Of a stretch of 45,825 nt of DNA, positions 1-8,299 are shown in pieces. Where the stretch lies: the NCBI GenBank assembly GCA_902551895.1, contig CACDEU010000006.1, forward strand, positions 1-45,825. The letters are read 5' to 3'. This DNA is from an uncultured Pelagibacteraceae bacterium (GTDB lineage: Bacteria > Pseudomonadota > Alphaproteobacteria > Pelagibacterales > Pelagibacteraceae). Each line of letters starts with the position of its first letter. The stretch's first letter is position 1. The position numbers were made by a program, and so were the translations under genes. The notes beneath the pieces are model-generated. The model worked only from the letters and a program-made list of their open reading frames with translations, did not search any database and was not told the origin of the DNA.

Positions 1-1
1 A

Positions 2-865
2 AAAATAATAGTACAAGGTTTTACTGGAAAAATGGGAAGTTTCCATGCAGAAGAAATGATTAAGTATGGATCGAATGTAGTTGGAGGAGTTACACCTGGA
101 AAAGGTGGAATGAAACATCTTAATCTTCCTGTGTTTAATACAGTTAAAGAAGCAGTCGAAAATACTGGTGCATCAGCATCAATATTGTTTGTCCCACCAG
201 CTTTTGCAGCAGACTCTGCAATGGAAGCAGCTGATGCTGGAATTAAAACATGTGTTGCAATAGTGGATGGAATACCTTCTCACGATATGATCAAAATTAA
301 ACGTTATATGAGAAGATACTCAAGAACTGAAAAAATGACTTTGGTAGGACCTAATTGTGCAGGAGTAATTAGTCCTGGGAAAGCGATGCTGGGTATTATG
401 CCAGGTCATATATATAAAGAAGGAAAAATTGGTATCATTGGAAGGTCAGGAACATTAGGATATGAGGCAGCACAACAATTGAAAAATTTAAATATTGGCG
501 TTTCAACGAGTGTTGGTATTGGAGGTGATCCAATTAACGGAAGTTCATTTAAAGATATTTTAGAAAAGTTTGAACAAGATGATGAAACAGAAGCAGTTTT
601 AATGATTGGTGAAATTGGAGGACCTCAAGAAGTGGCAGCTGGTAAATTTGCAAAAGAAAATATGAAGAAACCAGTTATAGCTTACATAGCAGGATTAACA
701 GCTCCTAAAGGAAGAGTAATGGGGCATGCAGGCGCAATTGTTTCTGCTTATGGAGAAAGCGCAGTTGAGAAAGTTGAGCTTTTAAAAGAATGTGGAGTTA
801 TTATTTCTAAAAACCCATCTGTTATGGGTGAAACTGTAAAGTCAGCTTTAAATAGTAAAATTTAA
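2..865 (+). CDS. mtkB: Malate-CoA ligase (malate thiokinase) alpha subunit, 5'-truncated
   Basis: The reading frame is open from base 2 to the stop at 865, so the true start lies upstream of the window. The protein belongs to the succinyl-CoA synthetase alpha family: it has the CoA-binding GGVTPGKGG segment and the phospho-histidine motif GHAGAI. Several segments look like methylotroph malate thiokinase rather than SucD: the KRYMRRYSRTEKM stretch, VGPNCAGVISPGKAMLGIMP, GTLGYEAAQQ and AGLTAPKGR. Malate thiokinase makes malyl-CoA from malate, CoA and ATP, which malyl-CoA lyase then splits to acetyl-CoA and glyoxylate in the serine cycle. PEP carboxylase follows 25 bases downstream, the neighbour expected in serine-cycle clusters. 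The beta subunit (mtkA) should lie just upstream, outside the window. SucD of the TCA cycle is the main alternative. Confidence 0.72.
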   Translation, partial: KIIVQGFTGKMGSFHAEEMIKYGSNVVGGVTPGKGGMKHLNLPVFNTVKEAVENTGASASILFVPPAFAADSAMEAADAGIKTCVAIVDGIPSHDMIKIKRYMRRYSRTEKMTLVGPNCAGVISPGKAMLGIMPGHIYKEGKIGIIGRSGTLGYEAAQQLKNLNIGVSTSVGIGGDPINGSSFKDILEKFEQDDETEAVLMIGEIGGPQEVAAGKFAKENMKKPVIAYIAGLTAPKGRVMGHAGAIVSAYGESAVEKVELLKECGVIISKNPSVMGETVKSALNSKI

Positions 866-890
866 AATATAAACAATTAGTTTATAATAA

Positions 891-3581
891 ATGATAAAAA
901 GAGATCTCTATTACGAACGTATACCTACAAAATCTTTGAGAGATGATGTTAGATACTTGGGCAATATTTTAGGGAGAGTAATCAAAAAGCAGGAGGGAGA
1001 AAGTTTTTTTAATTTAGTAGAGAGAATAAGATTATTATCAAAAGCAAATATTAAAAATAAAAATAATAAAAATAGATTTAATAAAATTACTTCAGAAATT
1101 CAAAGACTAAAACCAATTAAAATATTTAAATTAGCAAGAGCATTTAATCATTTTATGAATTTTATTAATCTTAGTGAATCCATAGATGCCTCTAGAAAAT
1201 TAGATGAATTTGAAAATTCTAACTTGAAAGAGAAACATAAGAATATTTTCATCGAGGAAATTTTTGAAAAGCTTTTTAAAAATAAAAAAATTAAGCCTCA
1301 AAAAATATATAATATTGCAAAAAATCTTCATATTGGAATAGTTCTTACGGCTCATCCAACTGAAGTTAAAAGAAGAACTTTAATTCAAAAATACCATAAA
1401 ATAACTGAGATAATGGATCAAAGAAATCTTTTGAAGGACAAGCCATCTCGATTAAAAATCTTAGACAAGAAACTTTATGATGAGTTTACAATTATTTGGA
1501 ATACTGATGATTTAAAAAGATTTAAACCGACTCCTGCCGAGGAAGCGAGGTGGGGATTAGCAGTAATTGAAGACAGTCTTTGGGAAACAATTCCAAAAGT
1601 TTATAGAAGATTAAACGCTATTTTCGTAAAACATATGGGAAAAGATTTGCCTAAAAATTTTAATCCGATTGAATTTGGATCTTGGATGGGGGGAGATAGA
1701 GATGGTAATCCAAATGTAACAGCGACTATCACCAAAGAAGTTATACTTTTATCAAGATGGGAAGCAGCAAAACTTTATGAGAAAGAATTAACAAAATTAA
1801 TTAGAGGACTTTCAATGGAGAAATGTTCAAAAAGAATTTTAAAAACTACTGGAAAAACCTTTGAACCTTATAGAGTATATTTAAGACCATTAAGAGATCA
1901 AATGAGAAAGACACATAGATTAATAGAAAGACATTTAGTGGCAAAAAAACCATTAAAACGAAAAAAACTTTTATCTTCTAAAGAGGAAATTCTTAAACCT
2001 TTAAGAGTTGTGCGAGAATCATTAGAACAAAATCAAAGTGAAAATATTGCAAGTAGTGACTTACTTGATTTAATGAGACGAGCTAAGTGTTTTGGTATAA
2101 ATTTAGCGAAATTAGATATTAGACAAGAGTCATTAAGACATTCGCAGCTATTAGCAGAATATGTAAAGAAAAAAAATAATTCTAATTATTTAAGTTGGGA
2201 TGAAAATAAAAAAATTAAATATTTAATAAGTGAAATGAAGAAAAATAGAAAGAGTTTCAAAAACTTTAATTTTAAAAATAAAGAAAATAATGAAGTCTGG
2301 TCAACTTTTAAAATTTTAGCTGATGAACCATCAGAATGTTTGGGTGCTTATGTAATATCAATGACTTCAGAAGCTTCAGATGTTTTAGAAGTTTATTTAA
2401 TGCAAATGCAGGCAAATATTAAAAATAAATTACGAGTAGTTCCACTTTTTGAAACTTTGCAAGATTTAAAAAACGCAAAATCAATTATGGAAAAACTTTT
2501 TTCATTAAGTTGGTACAGAAAATTAATCAAAAACAAACAAGAAATTATGATTGGTTATTCTGATTCTAGCAAAGATGCTGGAAAATTATCTGCAAGTTGG
2601 CATCAATACAAACTTCAAGAAGAAGTTTTATCTATAGCAAAGAAATATAAAATTGACCTTACTTTTTTCCATGGCAGAGGTGGTTCAGCAGGAAGAGGTG
2701 GTGGACCAATTCAAGCAACCATGAGATCACAACCTCCAAATTCTGTATATGGCCGTATTAGAATTACTGACCAAGGAGAAATGATCCAACAAAAATATGG
2801 TTATGAACCTTTAGCGAAATATAATTTATGTAGCTACATAGGATCTGTAATGCAGGCAACTCTAAATCCACCCCCACAACCTAAAGATAGTTGGAGAAAA
2901 TTAATAGATGAAATGACAAAAGTTTCTACTTTAGCATATAGAAAAAATATAAATGAGAACTCAGATTTTATAAGATATTTTAAAACTGTTACACCTCACT
3001 TAGCACTTGGAAAATTATCAATAGGATCAAGACCTTCTAAAAGAAAAAATGTAGATAACATTCAAAGCTTAAGAGCAATACCCTGGGTATTTGCATGGAC
3101 ACAAATAAGATTAATGTTACCTGCTTGGCTAGGAACTGGTGATGCTTTAAAATATTCATCAATTAAAAATCACAAAAATACTCTTATAGATATGGAAAAA
3201 AATTGGCCATTTTTTAATTCTACAATGGATATTTTAGATATGGTTATTTCTAAAGTTGATCCAGAGATATCAGAAGTTTATGAAAATAATCTTGCAGATA
3301 AAAAATTAAGAGAAGTGGGTGATAAACTTAGATCTGAGTTCGCTGTAATTAAAAAATTAAATAGATACATAACTCCAAGAGAAATAATTAATCAAAGAAA
3401 AGAATTTAGAACAACTGTTCTAGTTAGAAACATTTATTCCGAGGTTTTGAATATACTACAGGCCGTGGTTATGAATAAAATTTCAAAGAAAAAAATCAAA
3501 TCTAATGATAAGAAATATCTTAATGATGCAATGATGACATCAATAGCAGGCATATCTGCAGCTATGAAGAATACTGGTTAA
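891..3581 (+). CDS. ppc: Phosphoenolpyruvate carboxylase
   Basis: This 896-aa protein adds bicarbonate to PEP to give oxaloacetate, replenishing C4 acids in the cytoplasm. Signature motifs occur in family order: the catalytic-histidine motif VLTAHPTEVKRRT near residue 155, GSWMGGDRDGNPNVT near 263, GYSDSSKDAG near 557, the glycine-rich FFHGRGGSAGRGGGP near 593 and RITDQGEMI. It ends with the C-terminal KNTG characteristic of bacterial and plant enzymes. Length is normal for the family. It follows the mtkB-like gene by 25 bases, suggesting co-transcription and a role in serine-cycle-like or anaplerotic CO2 fixation. Its stop overlaps by 4 bases the stop of the convergent MarR-like gene. Confidence 0.96.
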   Translation: MIKRDLYYERIPTKSLRDDVRYLGNILGRVIKKQEGESFFNLVERIRLLSKANIKNKNNKNRFNKITSEIQRLKPIKIFKLARAFNHFMNFINLSESIDASRKLDEFENSNLKEKHKNIFIEEIFEKLFKNKKIKPQKIYNIAKNLHIGIVLTAHPTEVKRRTLIQKYHKITEIMDQRNLLKDKPSRLKILDKKLYDEFTIIWNTDDLKRFKPTPAEEARWGLAVIEDSLWETIPKVYRRLNAIFVKHMGKDLPKNFNPIEFGSWMGGDRDGNPNVTATITKEVILLSRWEAAKLYEKELTKLIRGLSMEKCSKRILKTTGKTFEPYRVYLRPLRDQMRKTHRLIERHLVAKKPLKRKKLLSSKEEILKPLRVVRESLEQNQSENIASSDLLDLMRRAKCFGINLAKLDIRQESLRHSQLLAEYVKKKNNSNYLSWDENKKIKYLISEMKKNRKSFKNFNFKNKENNEVWSTFKILADEPSECLGAYVISMTSEASDVLEVYLMQMQANIKNKLRVVPLFETLQDLKNAKSIMEKLFSLSWYRKLIKNKQEIMIGYSDSSKDAGKLSASWHQYKLQEEVLSIAKKYKIDLTFFHGRGGSAGRGGGPIQATMRSQPPNSVYGRIRITDQGEMIQQKYGYEPLAKYNLCSYIGSVMQATLNPPPQPKDSWRKLIDEMTKVSTLAYRKNINENSDFIRYFKTVTPHLALGKLSIGSRPSKRKNVDNIQSLRAIPWVFAWTQIRLMLPAWLGTGDALKYSSIKNHKNTLIDMEKNWPFFNSTMDILDMVISKVDPEISEVYENNLADKKLREVGDKLRSEFAVIKKLNRYITPREIINQRKEFRTTVLVRNIYSEVLNILQAVVMNKISKKKIKSNDKKYLNDAMMTSIAGISAAMKNTG

Positions 3582-3925
3582 AGTGATATTTCTCTTAATC
3601 TTTTAAGATAATTTTCAAACTCTTCTACAAAACTTTCAGTTGGTTTTATATTTTTTTTTCTTTGATCGTCTTGAGCTTTTTCTAAATAAAAAAATCCTTT
3701 TTCGCATGCTTCGTTAATAATTAATGCAGACTTTGGTCTAGAGGTTTTAAATAGTTTTGTTTTTAATTCTTCAACAGTGATTGTTAAGTTTTGTTTGTGG
3801 TATGACATAATTAAAAGCATCATATGATAGTGTGAAGGTGATTTTCTAAAAAAATAATTACTTGAACGATGTGATTGTTTCATCTGTTCTTCCCAAAAAT
3901 CTAATAAATTTTTTGTACTTTTCAT
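3578..3925 (-). CDS. MarR-like winged-helix regulator
   Basis: A 115-aa protein with the size and pattern of a short MarR-type DNA-binding domain. After an N-terminal helix comes a middle segment (VEELKTKLFKTSRPKSALI) resembling the helix-turn-helix. The segment KAQDDQRKKNIKPTESF has the charged wing that in MarR proteins precedes 'LTxxG'. It starts 6 bases after the tdm stop on the same strand, so it is probably co-transcribed with tdm and may regulate the TMAO locus; that role is inferred from position only. No effector-binding residues can be identified. The similarity is at fold level, so an unrelated small helical protein is possible. Confidence 0.5.
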   Translation of the reverse strand: MKSTKNLLDFWEEQMKQSHRSSNYFFRKSPSHYHMMLLIMSYHKQNLTITVEELKTKLFKTSRPKSALIINEACEKGFFYLEKAQDDQRKKNIKPTESFVEEFENYLKRLREISL

Positions 3926-3931
3926 AATTAT

Positions 3932-6271
3932 CTAAGATCTTACTCTAGATTTAGTTGGATCGTAATGAGGAAAAGGAACTATTTTTGCAGGAATTCTTTT
4001 TTGATGTCCATCTATTTTCCCAACTTCGACTTCAGTTTCTAATTCTGAATGACCAATATCTATTCTACATAGTGCAATATTTTTATTTAAAGTTGGAGAG
4101 ACACATCCACTAGTTATCACACCAACTTGAGATCTACCAATATGAACACAATCTCCATGATTTGCTTTTTCTTTTCCAGTAAGCTCAAGACCTACCAGTT
4201 TTTTTTGAGGATTTTCTTTTCTTTTAATTAAACTTTCTTTACCAATAAAATCATCTGTTTTAGTTTTTAGTGGAACTGTAAAACCTACACCAGCTTCAAA
4301 TGGATCAACTTGACCGTCAAATTCATTTCCAAATAATATTAATCCTGCTTCTATCCTTAATAAATCTAGTGCACCAAAACCAGCAGGTATAATCCCTTCA
4401 TCTTTTCCTGCTTCCATAACTTTATCCCATACTTTAGGAGCATCAGATGGATGACACCAAATTTCATAACCTAGCTCACCAGTGTAGCCAGTCCTCGAAA
4501 CAATTAAAGGAATACCATTCAAATCTTCAACTCTACAGATAGTAAATCTAAACCACTGAAGTTCAGAAATAGTTGGTTGAGTTGGCGGCGTAAATATAAA
4601 TTTTTCAAGAATTTTTCTACTATTTGGACCTTGTAAAGAGATGTTATTAATTTGATCTGTTGAATTTTTTATTAAAACTTTATAATTTTTTTTCTTTGCC
4701 TGCTCTTTTAACCATTCTCCAGCATATTCATCACCACATACCCATCTAAAGCCATGATCGCTCAATTTTAATAATGTTCCATCATCGAACATAAAACCAT
4801 TTTCATAACACATTGAAGAGTAGACGACTTGACCAATAGAAAGTTTTTTTATATTTCTTGTTAAAGTATAATTCATTAACTCTTCAGCATCAGGTCCTAA
4901 GATTTCAAACTTTCTTAGAGAAGATAAATCAATAACAACTGATTTTTCTCTACAAGCTGTGTATTCATTGATTACACCATGTTTTGTATAATCATTTGGT
5001 AACCAGAAGCCTCTAGCATCAACAAAATTTCTCGTAAGTTTTGAAGTTCTATCGTAGAAGCCAGTATTCCTAGTTAACTTTGTTTCTGAGTCTGTTTTCA
5101 TTCTAAATGCAAAAGATTTTGTAAATTCTTTTTTTTTATCATAAGTTCTAACAAAAATATCAGTTGGATTCCATGAATTACAAGCATCAATGTCACTTGG
5201 GCAAGCTGTTGTTCCGCAGGTTAAATCTTTCAGTGCTCTAAATGTTACATAGTCACCAGGTCTAGCGAAAGATTCATCTGATAATACTGAATTTAAGCCT
5301 CCTGCCGATGTATTAAAAAAAAGGTTTATTGCATGCCAGCCTCTTTTTTTTTGAACTCCAAACTTTTCCATTGAGTTATTTAAATTATCAGAGCAATTTG
5401 GATGTCCAAAATATCCGGCATCTTCATAATATTTAGATGTACAGGCTAAATTAAAAGTATCATGTTTTCCGACTGTATCTCTAATTACTTCAACCAAAGG
5501 CTCATGATCAGTATCATAAAATTTTGAAAATAATCCTGGTCCGGGAAAAGTACTTGCCATAAAAGTTCTTGTTGTTTGCCAATCCAAACCTTTTTCAATT
5601 CTTTTATCTAATTTTGCTGTATCGAATGCTACAAAATCAGAACATTGTCTTCCTGTTGGTGAAATAACTTGAATGTAATCACCTTCTTTTACCTGAAAAG
5701 AAACTGCTGTTGCTCTATCGATATTTGTCTCACTAAGCGGATCAAACATTGGATCTGGAATTACATGATGTTCCTTATCTTTTGTAATTTTAGCTCTTTT
5801 AACAAAAATAGTTAAATCGGTTGGAGGATTTTGTTCATGAATTAACATTTCAGCACCAGGAGCAGAAAAGATACAATAACATTTATCTTTTGATTTTATT
5901 TTTACTTTTTCACCCCAACTTGTTTCTTTATCAAAAATAATTGAGGCTTTAGATTTCGAAATATCTAAATTTCTTTTTTTTAGTTGGCGAAGTGCAATGA
6001 GAGAACTCTCATCTTTTTTTGAAAGTATTTTTTTAATTTCAGAGGCATCTTTATTTTCTTTTAAATTTAATATTGCTGGTTCCGATTTTCCCTCTTTGTT
6101 GAAAACTGATATCTCACATATCTGATTGCCTTCATTATTTATAATTTCTATCTCATCATCTGGAAGAATTTGAATACCGGTAAGACCACCACCATTTACT
6201 ATATATCTTTCAACTCCAGGTGGTAGAACATTTAGTCCCGGTTCTTTAATATTAGCACTTGTATTTAACAT
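3932..6271 (-). CDS. tdm: Trimethylamine-N-oxide demethylase (DUF1989 + GcvT fusion)
   Basis: A 779-aa two-part enzyme. Residues about 190-375 are a DUF1989 (urea-carboxylase-associated) domain with cysteines C277, C293 and C357, spaced like the three-cysteine zinc site described for Tdm; C352 and C364 are nearby. Residues about 405-779 are a GcvT-type tetrahydrofolate-binding domain with FDDGT, SRTGYTGELGYEIW and DLLRIEAGL motifs. Tdm converts TMAO to dimethylamine and formaldehyde and passes the formaldehyde to THF. The first 170 residues hold a further region beginning like a DUF1989 domain (LPDDEIEIINNEGNQICE), perhaps a degenerate copy. The gene is divergent from the TmoX-like gene and 6 bases from the MarR-like gene, fitting a TMAO catabolic locus. 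The cytoplasmic location is inferred from the absence of a signal peptide. Confidence 0.85.
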   Translation of the reverse strand: MLNTSANIKEPGLNVLPPGVERYIVNGGGLTGIQILPDDEIEIINNEGNQICEISVFNKEGKSEPAILNLKENKDASEIKKILSKKDESSLIALRQLKKRNLDISKSKASIIFDKETSWGEKVKIKSKDKCYCIFSAPGAEMLIHEQNPPTDLTIFVKRAKITKDKEHHVIPDPMFDPLSETNIDRATAVSFQVKEGDYIQVISPTGRQCSDFVAFDTAKLDKRIEKGLDWQTTRTFMASTFPGPGLFSKFYDTDHEPLVEVIRDTVGKHDTFNLACTSKYYEDAGYFGHPNCSDNLNNSMEKFGVQKKRGWHAINLFFNTSAGGLNSVLSDESFARPGDYVTFRALKDLTCGTTACPSDIDACNSWNPTDIFVRTYDKKKEFTKSFAFRMKTDSETKLTRNTGFYDRTSKLTRNFVDARGFWLPNDYTKHGVINEYTACREKSVVIDLSSLRKFEILGPDAEELMNYTLTRNIKKLSIGQVVYSSMCYENGFMFDDGTLLKLSDHGFRWVCGDEYAGEWLKEQAKKKNYKVLIKNSTDQINNISLQGPNSRKILEKFIFTPPTQPTISELQWFRFTICRVEDLNGIPLIVSRTGYTGELGYEIWCHPSDAPKVWDKVMEAGKDEGIIPAGFGALDLLRIEAGLILFGNEFDGQVDPFEAGVGFTVPLKTKTDDFIGKESLIKRKENPQKKLVGLELTGKEKANHGDCVHIGRSQVGVITSGCVSPTLNKNIALCRIDIGHSELETEVEVGKIDGHQKRIPAKIVPFPHYDPTKSRVRS

Positions 6272-6311
6272 TTTATAAAGCCTACAACGAACATAATATA
6301 TCTAACAGTTA

Positions 6312-6340
6312 TTGACTATACATTTAATTAAGCAGATACT
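6312..6340 (+). promoter_or_regulatory. Candidate sigma-70 promoter of the tmoX-like gene
   Basis: In the 101-base gap between divergent tdm and the binding-protein gene, TTGACT at 6312-6317 resembles a -35 box and GATACT at 6335-6340 resembles a -10 box, with a 17-base spacer. The coding start (6373) lies 33 bases further on, after a purine-rich ribosome site (AAGGAAAGGGG). This is a match by eye in very AT-rich DNA, so chance similarity is possible. Confidence 0.35.
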
Positions 6341-6372
6341 ATGTGCACTTAATATTAAGGAAAGGGGAAAAA

Positions 6373-7320
6373 ATGAGAAAAATAATATCTCTTTTATCTG
6401 CTTTAGTTATTTCAGTAGTTTCGTTTACTGGAATTGCAAATTCTGCAGATAGTAAGAAACCTATAGTTATCCCAACTCACAATTGGTCAAGTCAAATTGT
6501 AATGGCTTACGTAATTGGTGGAATTATGGAAAGTATGGGAAATAACGTTAAATATGTAAACGCTGACTCACAAGCAGTTTATGAATCAATTCGAATTGGT
6601 GATGTAACTATATCACACGAAGTTTGGGAATCTGCTTTTGGTAAATCATTTACTACAGCTTTAGACAAAGGTGGTTTGCTTGACTGGGGAGATCATGAAG
6701 CAAGAACTCTTGAGGATATGGGATATCCAAACTGGGTTGCTGAAAAAGGATTATGTCCAGGTTTACCTGATTGGACTGCTTTAAAAAGTCCAGACTGTGC
6801 AAAAAACTTTACAACACCTGATTCACCAGATGGAAAAGGAAGAATGTTGGAAGGTCCACAAACTTGGCATGGTGATTTAATACCTCAAAGGGTTGATGCA
6901 TTAGGCTTAGGAGATCTTTGGTGGGTTAAATTTGCTGGAAGTGCAGATGCGCTTTGGGCAGAGTTAGCAGCAGCTAAAAAAGAAGGAAGAGGAACTATCA
7001 TCTTTAACTGGACACCAAACTTTACAGATGGTGCTGGTTTTACATTTATAGACTTCCCTCCATACACAGCTGGTTGTAGACCAGAAGATGGTGGAGATGG
7101 TAAATGTGGTTCGCCAGATGGTTATTTGAAAAAAGCAGTTAATGCTGATTTTCCAAAAACTCATCCAGCAGCAGCTAAAATGTTCAAGAAAATGTCATTC
7201 TCTACAAGTCAAATTGGTGCAATGGCAGCTTTAGTTGACGTTGATAAAATGACTCACGAAGATGCAGCTAAAAAATGGTTAGCTGATAACGAGTCAGTTT
7301 GGAAAGCTTTTACTAAATAA
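6373..7320 (+). CDS. tmoX: OpuAC-type substrate-binding protein, probably for TMAO
   Basis: A 315-aa periplasmic binding protein of the quaternary-amine (glycine betaine) ABC class. The start at 6373 is chosen because it has a purine-rich ribosome site (GGAAAGGGG) and gives a normal signal peptide (basic MRKI, hydrophobic core, cleavage near ANSAD); an in-frame ATG at 6343 would add ten residues and lacks these. The mature protein is rich in tryptophans (THNWSS, EVWESAF, TWHGDL, DLWWVKF, NWTP) of the kind that form the aromatic cage around a trimethylammonium group. Divergence from tdm and closeness to tmm favour TMAO as ligand over glycine betaine. Its transporter partners are separated from it by three unknown genes. 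A strong terminator follows at 7344. Confidence 0.8.
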   Translation: MRKIISLLSALVISVVSFTGIANSADSKKPIVIPTHNWSSQIVMAYVIGGIMESMGNNVKYVNADSQAVYESIRIGDVTISHEVWESAFGKSFTTALDKGGLLDWGDHEARTLEDMGYPNWVAEKGLCPGLPDWTALKSPDCAKNFTTPDSPDGKGRMLEGPQTWHGDLIPQRVDALGLGDLWWVKFAGSADALWAELAAAKKEGRGTIIFNWTPNFTDGAGFTFIDFPPYTAGCRPEDGGDGKCGSPDGYLKKAVNADFPKTHPAAAKMFKKMSFSTSQIGAMAALVDVDKMTHEDAAKKWLADNESVWKAFTK

Positions 7321-7343
7321 GGCTTAAAGCTAATAAATTATGT

Positions 7344-7379
7344 AATCTCCCCCGACAATGTTGGGGGGGATTTTTTTTT
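7344..7379 (+). terminator. Intrinsic terminator after the tmoX-like gene
   Basis: A 12-bp stem (AATCTCCCCCGA with TTGGGGGGGATT, including two G-T pairs) closes a 5-base loop and is followed by a run of seven T. It is much the most GC-rich short segment in the region. Read-through may be partial, since the ATPase and permease of the same transporter lie downstream; this would give more binding protein than membrane complex. Confidence 0.85.
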
Positions 7380-7391
7380 AACTTCAGAATA

Positions 7392-7868
7392 ATGATTAAT
7401 AAAAACTTTAAATTAATATTAATAAAAAATTTTTTTTATATATTTTTTAGCTTGTTATTTTTTAATTTATCATTAGCAAAAGATGTAGATATTCAAGAGG
7501 ATATTAATCTTAGTTTTGCATGTGATTTAGAAAAAAAAATACTTAAGAATTCTGAATATAATTATCAAACTTTTTTGGCCAAGGATTTAAATGAAAAAGG
7601 TTTGGATAAACTAAAAATTGAATCTTTAAAACCAGATACTCTTTCTGTTAATGGATTATCTTTATTTCTGTCAAAGTCTGAAAAATTAAATGTTAAGGTG
7701 GTCAGTAAGGATATAGTTTTATTTAAATCAATTGACGAAGTTAGGAATTACTCCGAGTCTGCTATTATTGATAGAAAATCAGGGGAATTAATGCATGAAA
7801 TTACCAGGAATATTAAGAGTGAAAATTCTGAAAAAGATATTTCTTTTTATAAATGCGTAAAACGATAG
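7392..7868 (+). CDS. Hypothetical exported protein
   Basis: A 158-aa protein with no family I recognise. It begins with a lysine-rich start followed by a long hydrophobic stretch (residues about 9-28) ending in LSLAKD, consistent with a signal peptide cleaved after LA. The mature part is polar and has two cysteines (C44 in SFACDLE and one in FYKCVKR at the C-terminus) that could form a disulfide. It lies between the tmoX-like terminator and a MORN-repeat gene, on the same strand. Codon use is as AT-rich as its neighbours, with no sign of transfer. A role linked to the TMAO transporter is suggested only by position. Confidence 0.6.
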   Translation: MINKNFKLILIKNFFYIFFSLLFFNLSLAKDVDIQEDINLSFACDLEKKILKNSEYNYQTFLAKDLNEKGLDKLKIESLKPDTLSVNGLSLFLSKSEKLNVKVVSKDIVLFKSIDEVRNYSESAIIDRKSGELMHEITRNIKSENSEKDISFYKCVKR

Positions 7869-7913
7869 AAAATGTCTGATTTTTTTTTAATTAATTTTGT
7901 GTAAAATATCGTT

Positions 7914-8291
7914 ATGAAAAAATTTATTATCTGCATATTTTTTAGTTTTTTTATTACATCTGAAGTTTTAGCTCGTAGCACTGGATGTAAGGAGGGAAAT
8001 TGTGAAAATGGTTATGGTAAGTGGGTTTATACAGATAAAACAACTTATGAAGGTGAATGGGTAAATACAAAAAAACATGGTCAAGGAACAGAAACTTGGC
8101 CTAACGGATATATTTATAAAGGCGAATTTAATAACAGCGAGTGGAGTGGACAAGGTACTTTAACTTTTCCAAATGGAGCAACGTATGTTGGAGAATGGGC
8201 CAATGGTTTTATGAATGGAAAAGGAACTTTTACCTGGTCTGATGGTAAAGAAAAAACAGGTATCTGGGTTAATGGAAAATTACAAGAATAA
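7914..8291 (+). CDS. Secreted MORN-repeat protein
   Basis: A 125-aa protein with a signal peptide (basic MKK, hydrophobic core, cleavage near VLARS) followed by about four MORN repeats with the YEGEW / GxGT pattern: TTYEGEWVNTKKHGQGT, YIYKGEFNNSEWSGQGT, ATYVGEWANGFMNGKGT and a degenerate final copy KTGIWVNGK. MORN repeats form short beta-hairpins used in protein or lipid contacts. A CKEGNCENG segment at the mature N-terminus offers two cysteines. It would act in the periplasm or envelope. It sits in a three-gene block of unknown function inside the TMAO transporter locus. Function cannot be read from the sequence. Confidence 0.75.
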   Translation: MKKFIICIFFSFFITSEVLARSTGCKEGNCENGYGKWVYTDKTTYEGEWVNTKKHGQGTETWPNGYIYKGEFNNSEWSGQGTLTFPNGATYVGEWANGFMNGKGTFTWSDGKEKTGIWVNGKLQE

Positions 8292-8299
8292 TTATAATA

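Noticed and set aside
2-865. Succinyl-CoA synthetase alpha subunit (sucD)
   Set aside because: The fold is shared, but the KRYMRRYSRTEKM insertion, AGVISPGKAMLGIMP and AGLTAPKGR segments and the adjacent ppc fit malate thiokinase better. Kept as an alternative.
3932-6271. Ordinary glycine-cleavage T-protein
   Set aside because: The DUF1989 domain with its cysteines in front of GcvT and the TMAO transporter/tmm context identify Tdm; a true GcvT is about half this length.
6343-6372. Upstream start for the TmoX-like protein
   Set aside because: It would put MHLILRKGEK before a normal signal peptide and lies across the ribosome site of the ATG at 6373.
6272-6372. Glycine riboswitch ahead of the GcvT-containing gene
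   Set aside because: The 101-base divergent gap is too short for a tandem glycine aptamer and shows none of its conserved elements.
6885-7164. Antisense ORFs inside the tmoX-like gene and similar shadows elsewhere
   Set aside because: They lie wholly within strong coding genes, have no ribosome site and encode low-complexity peptides.
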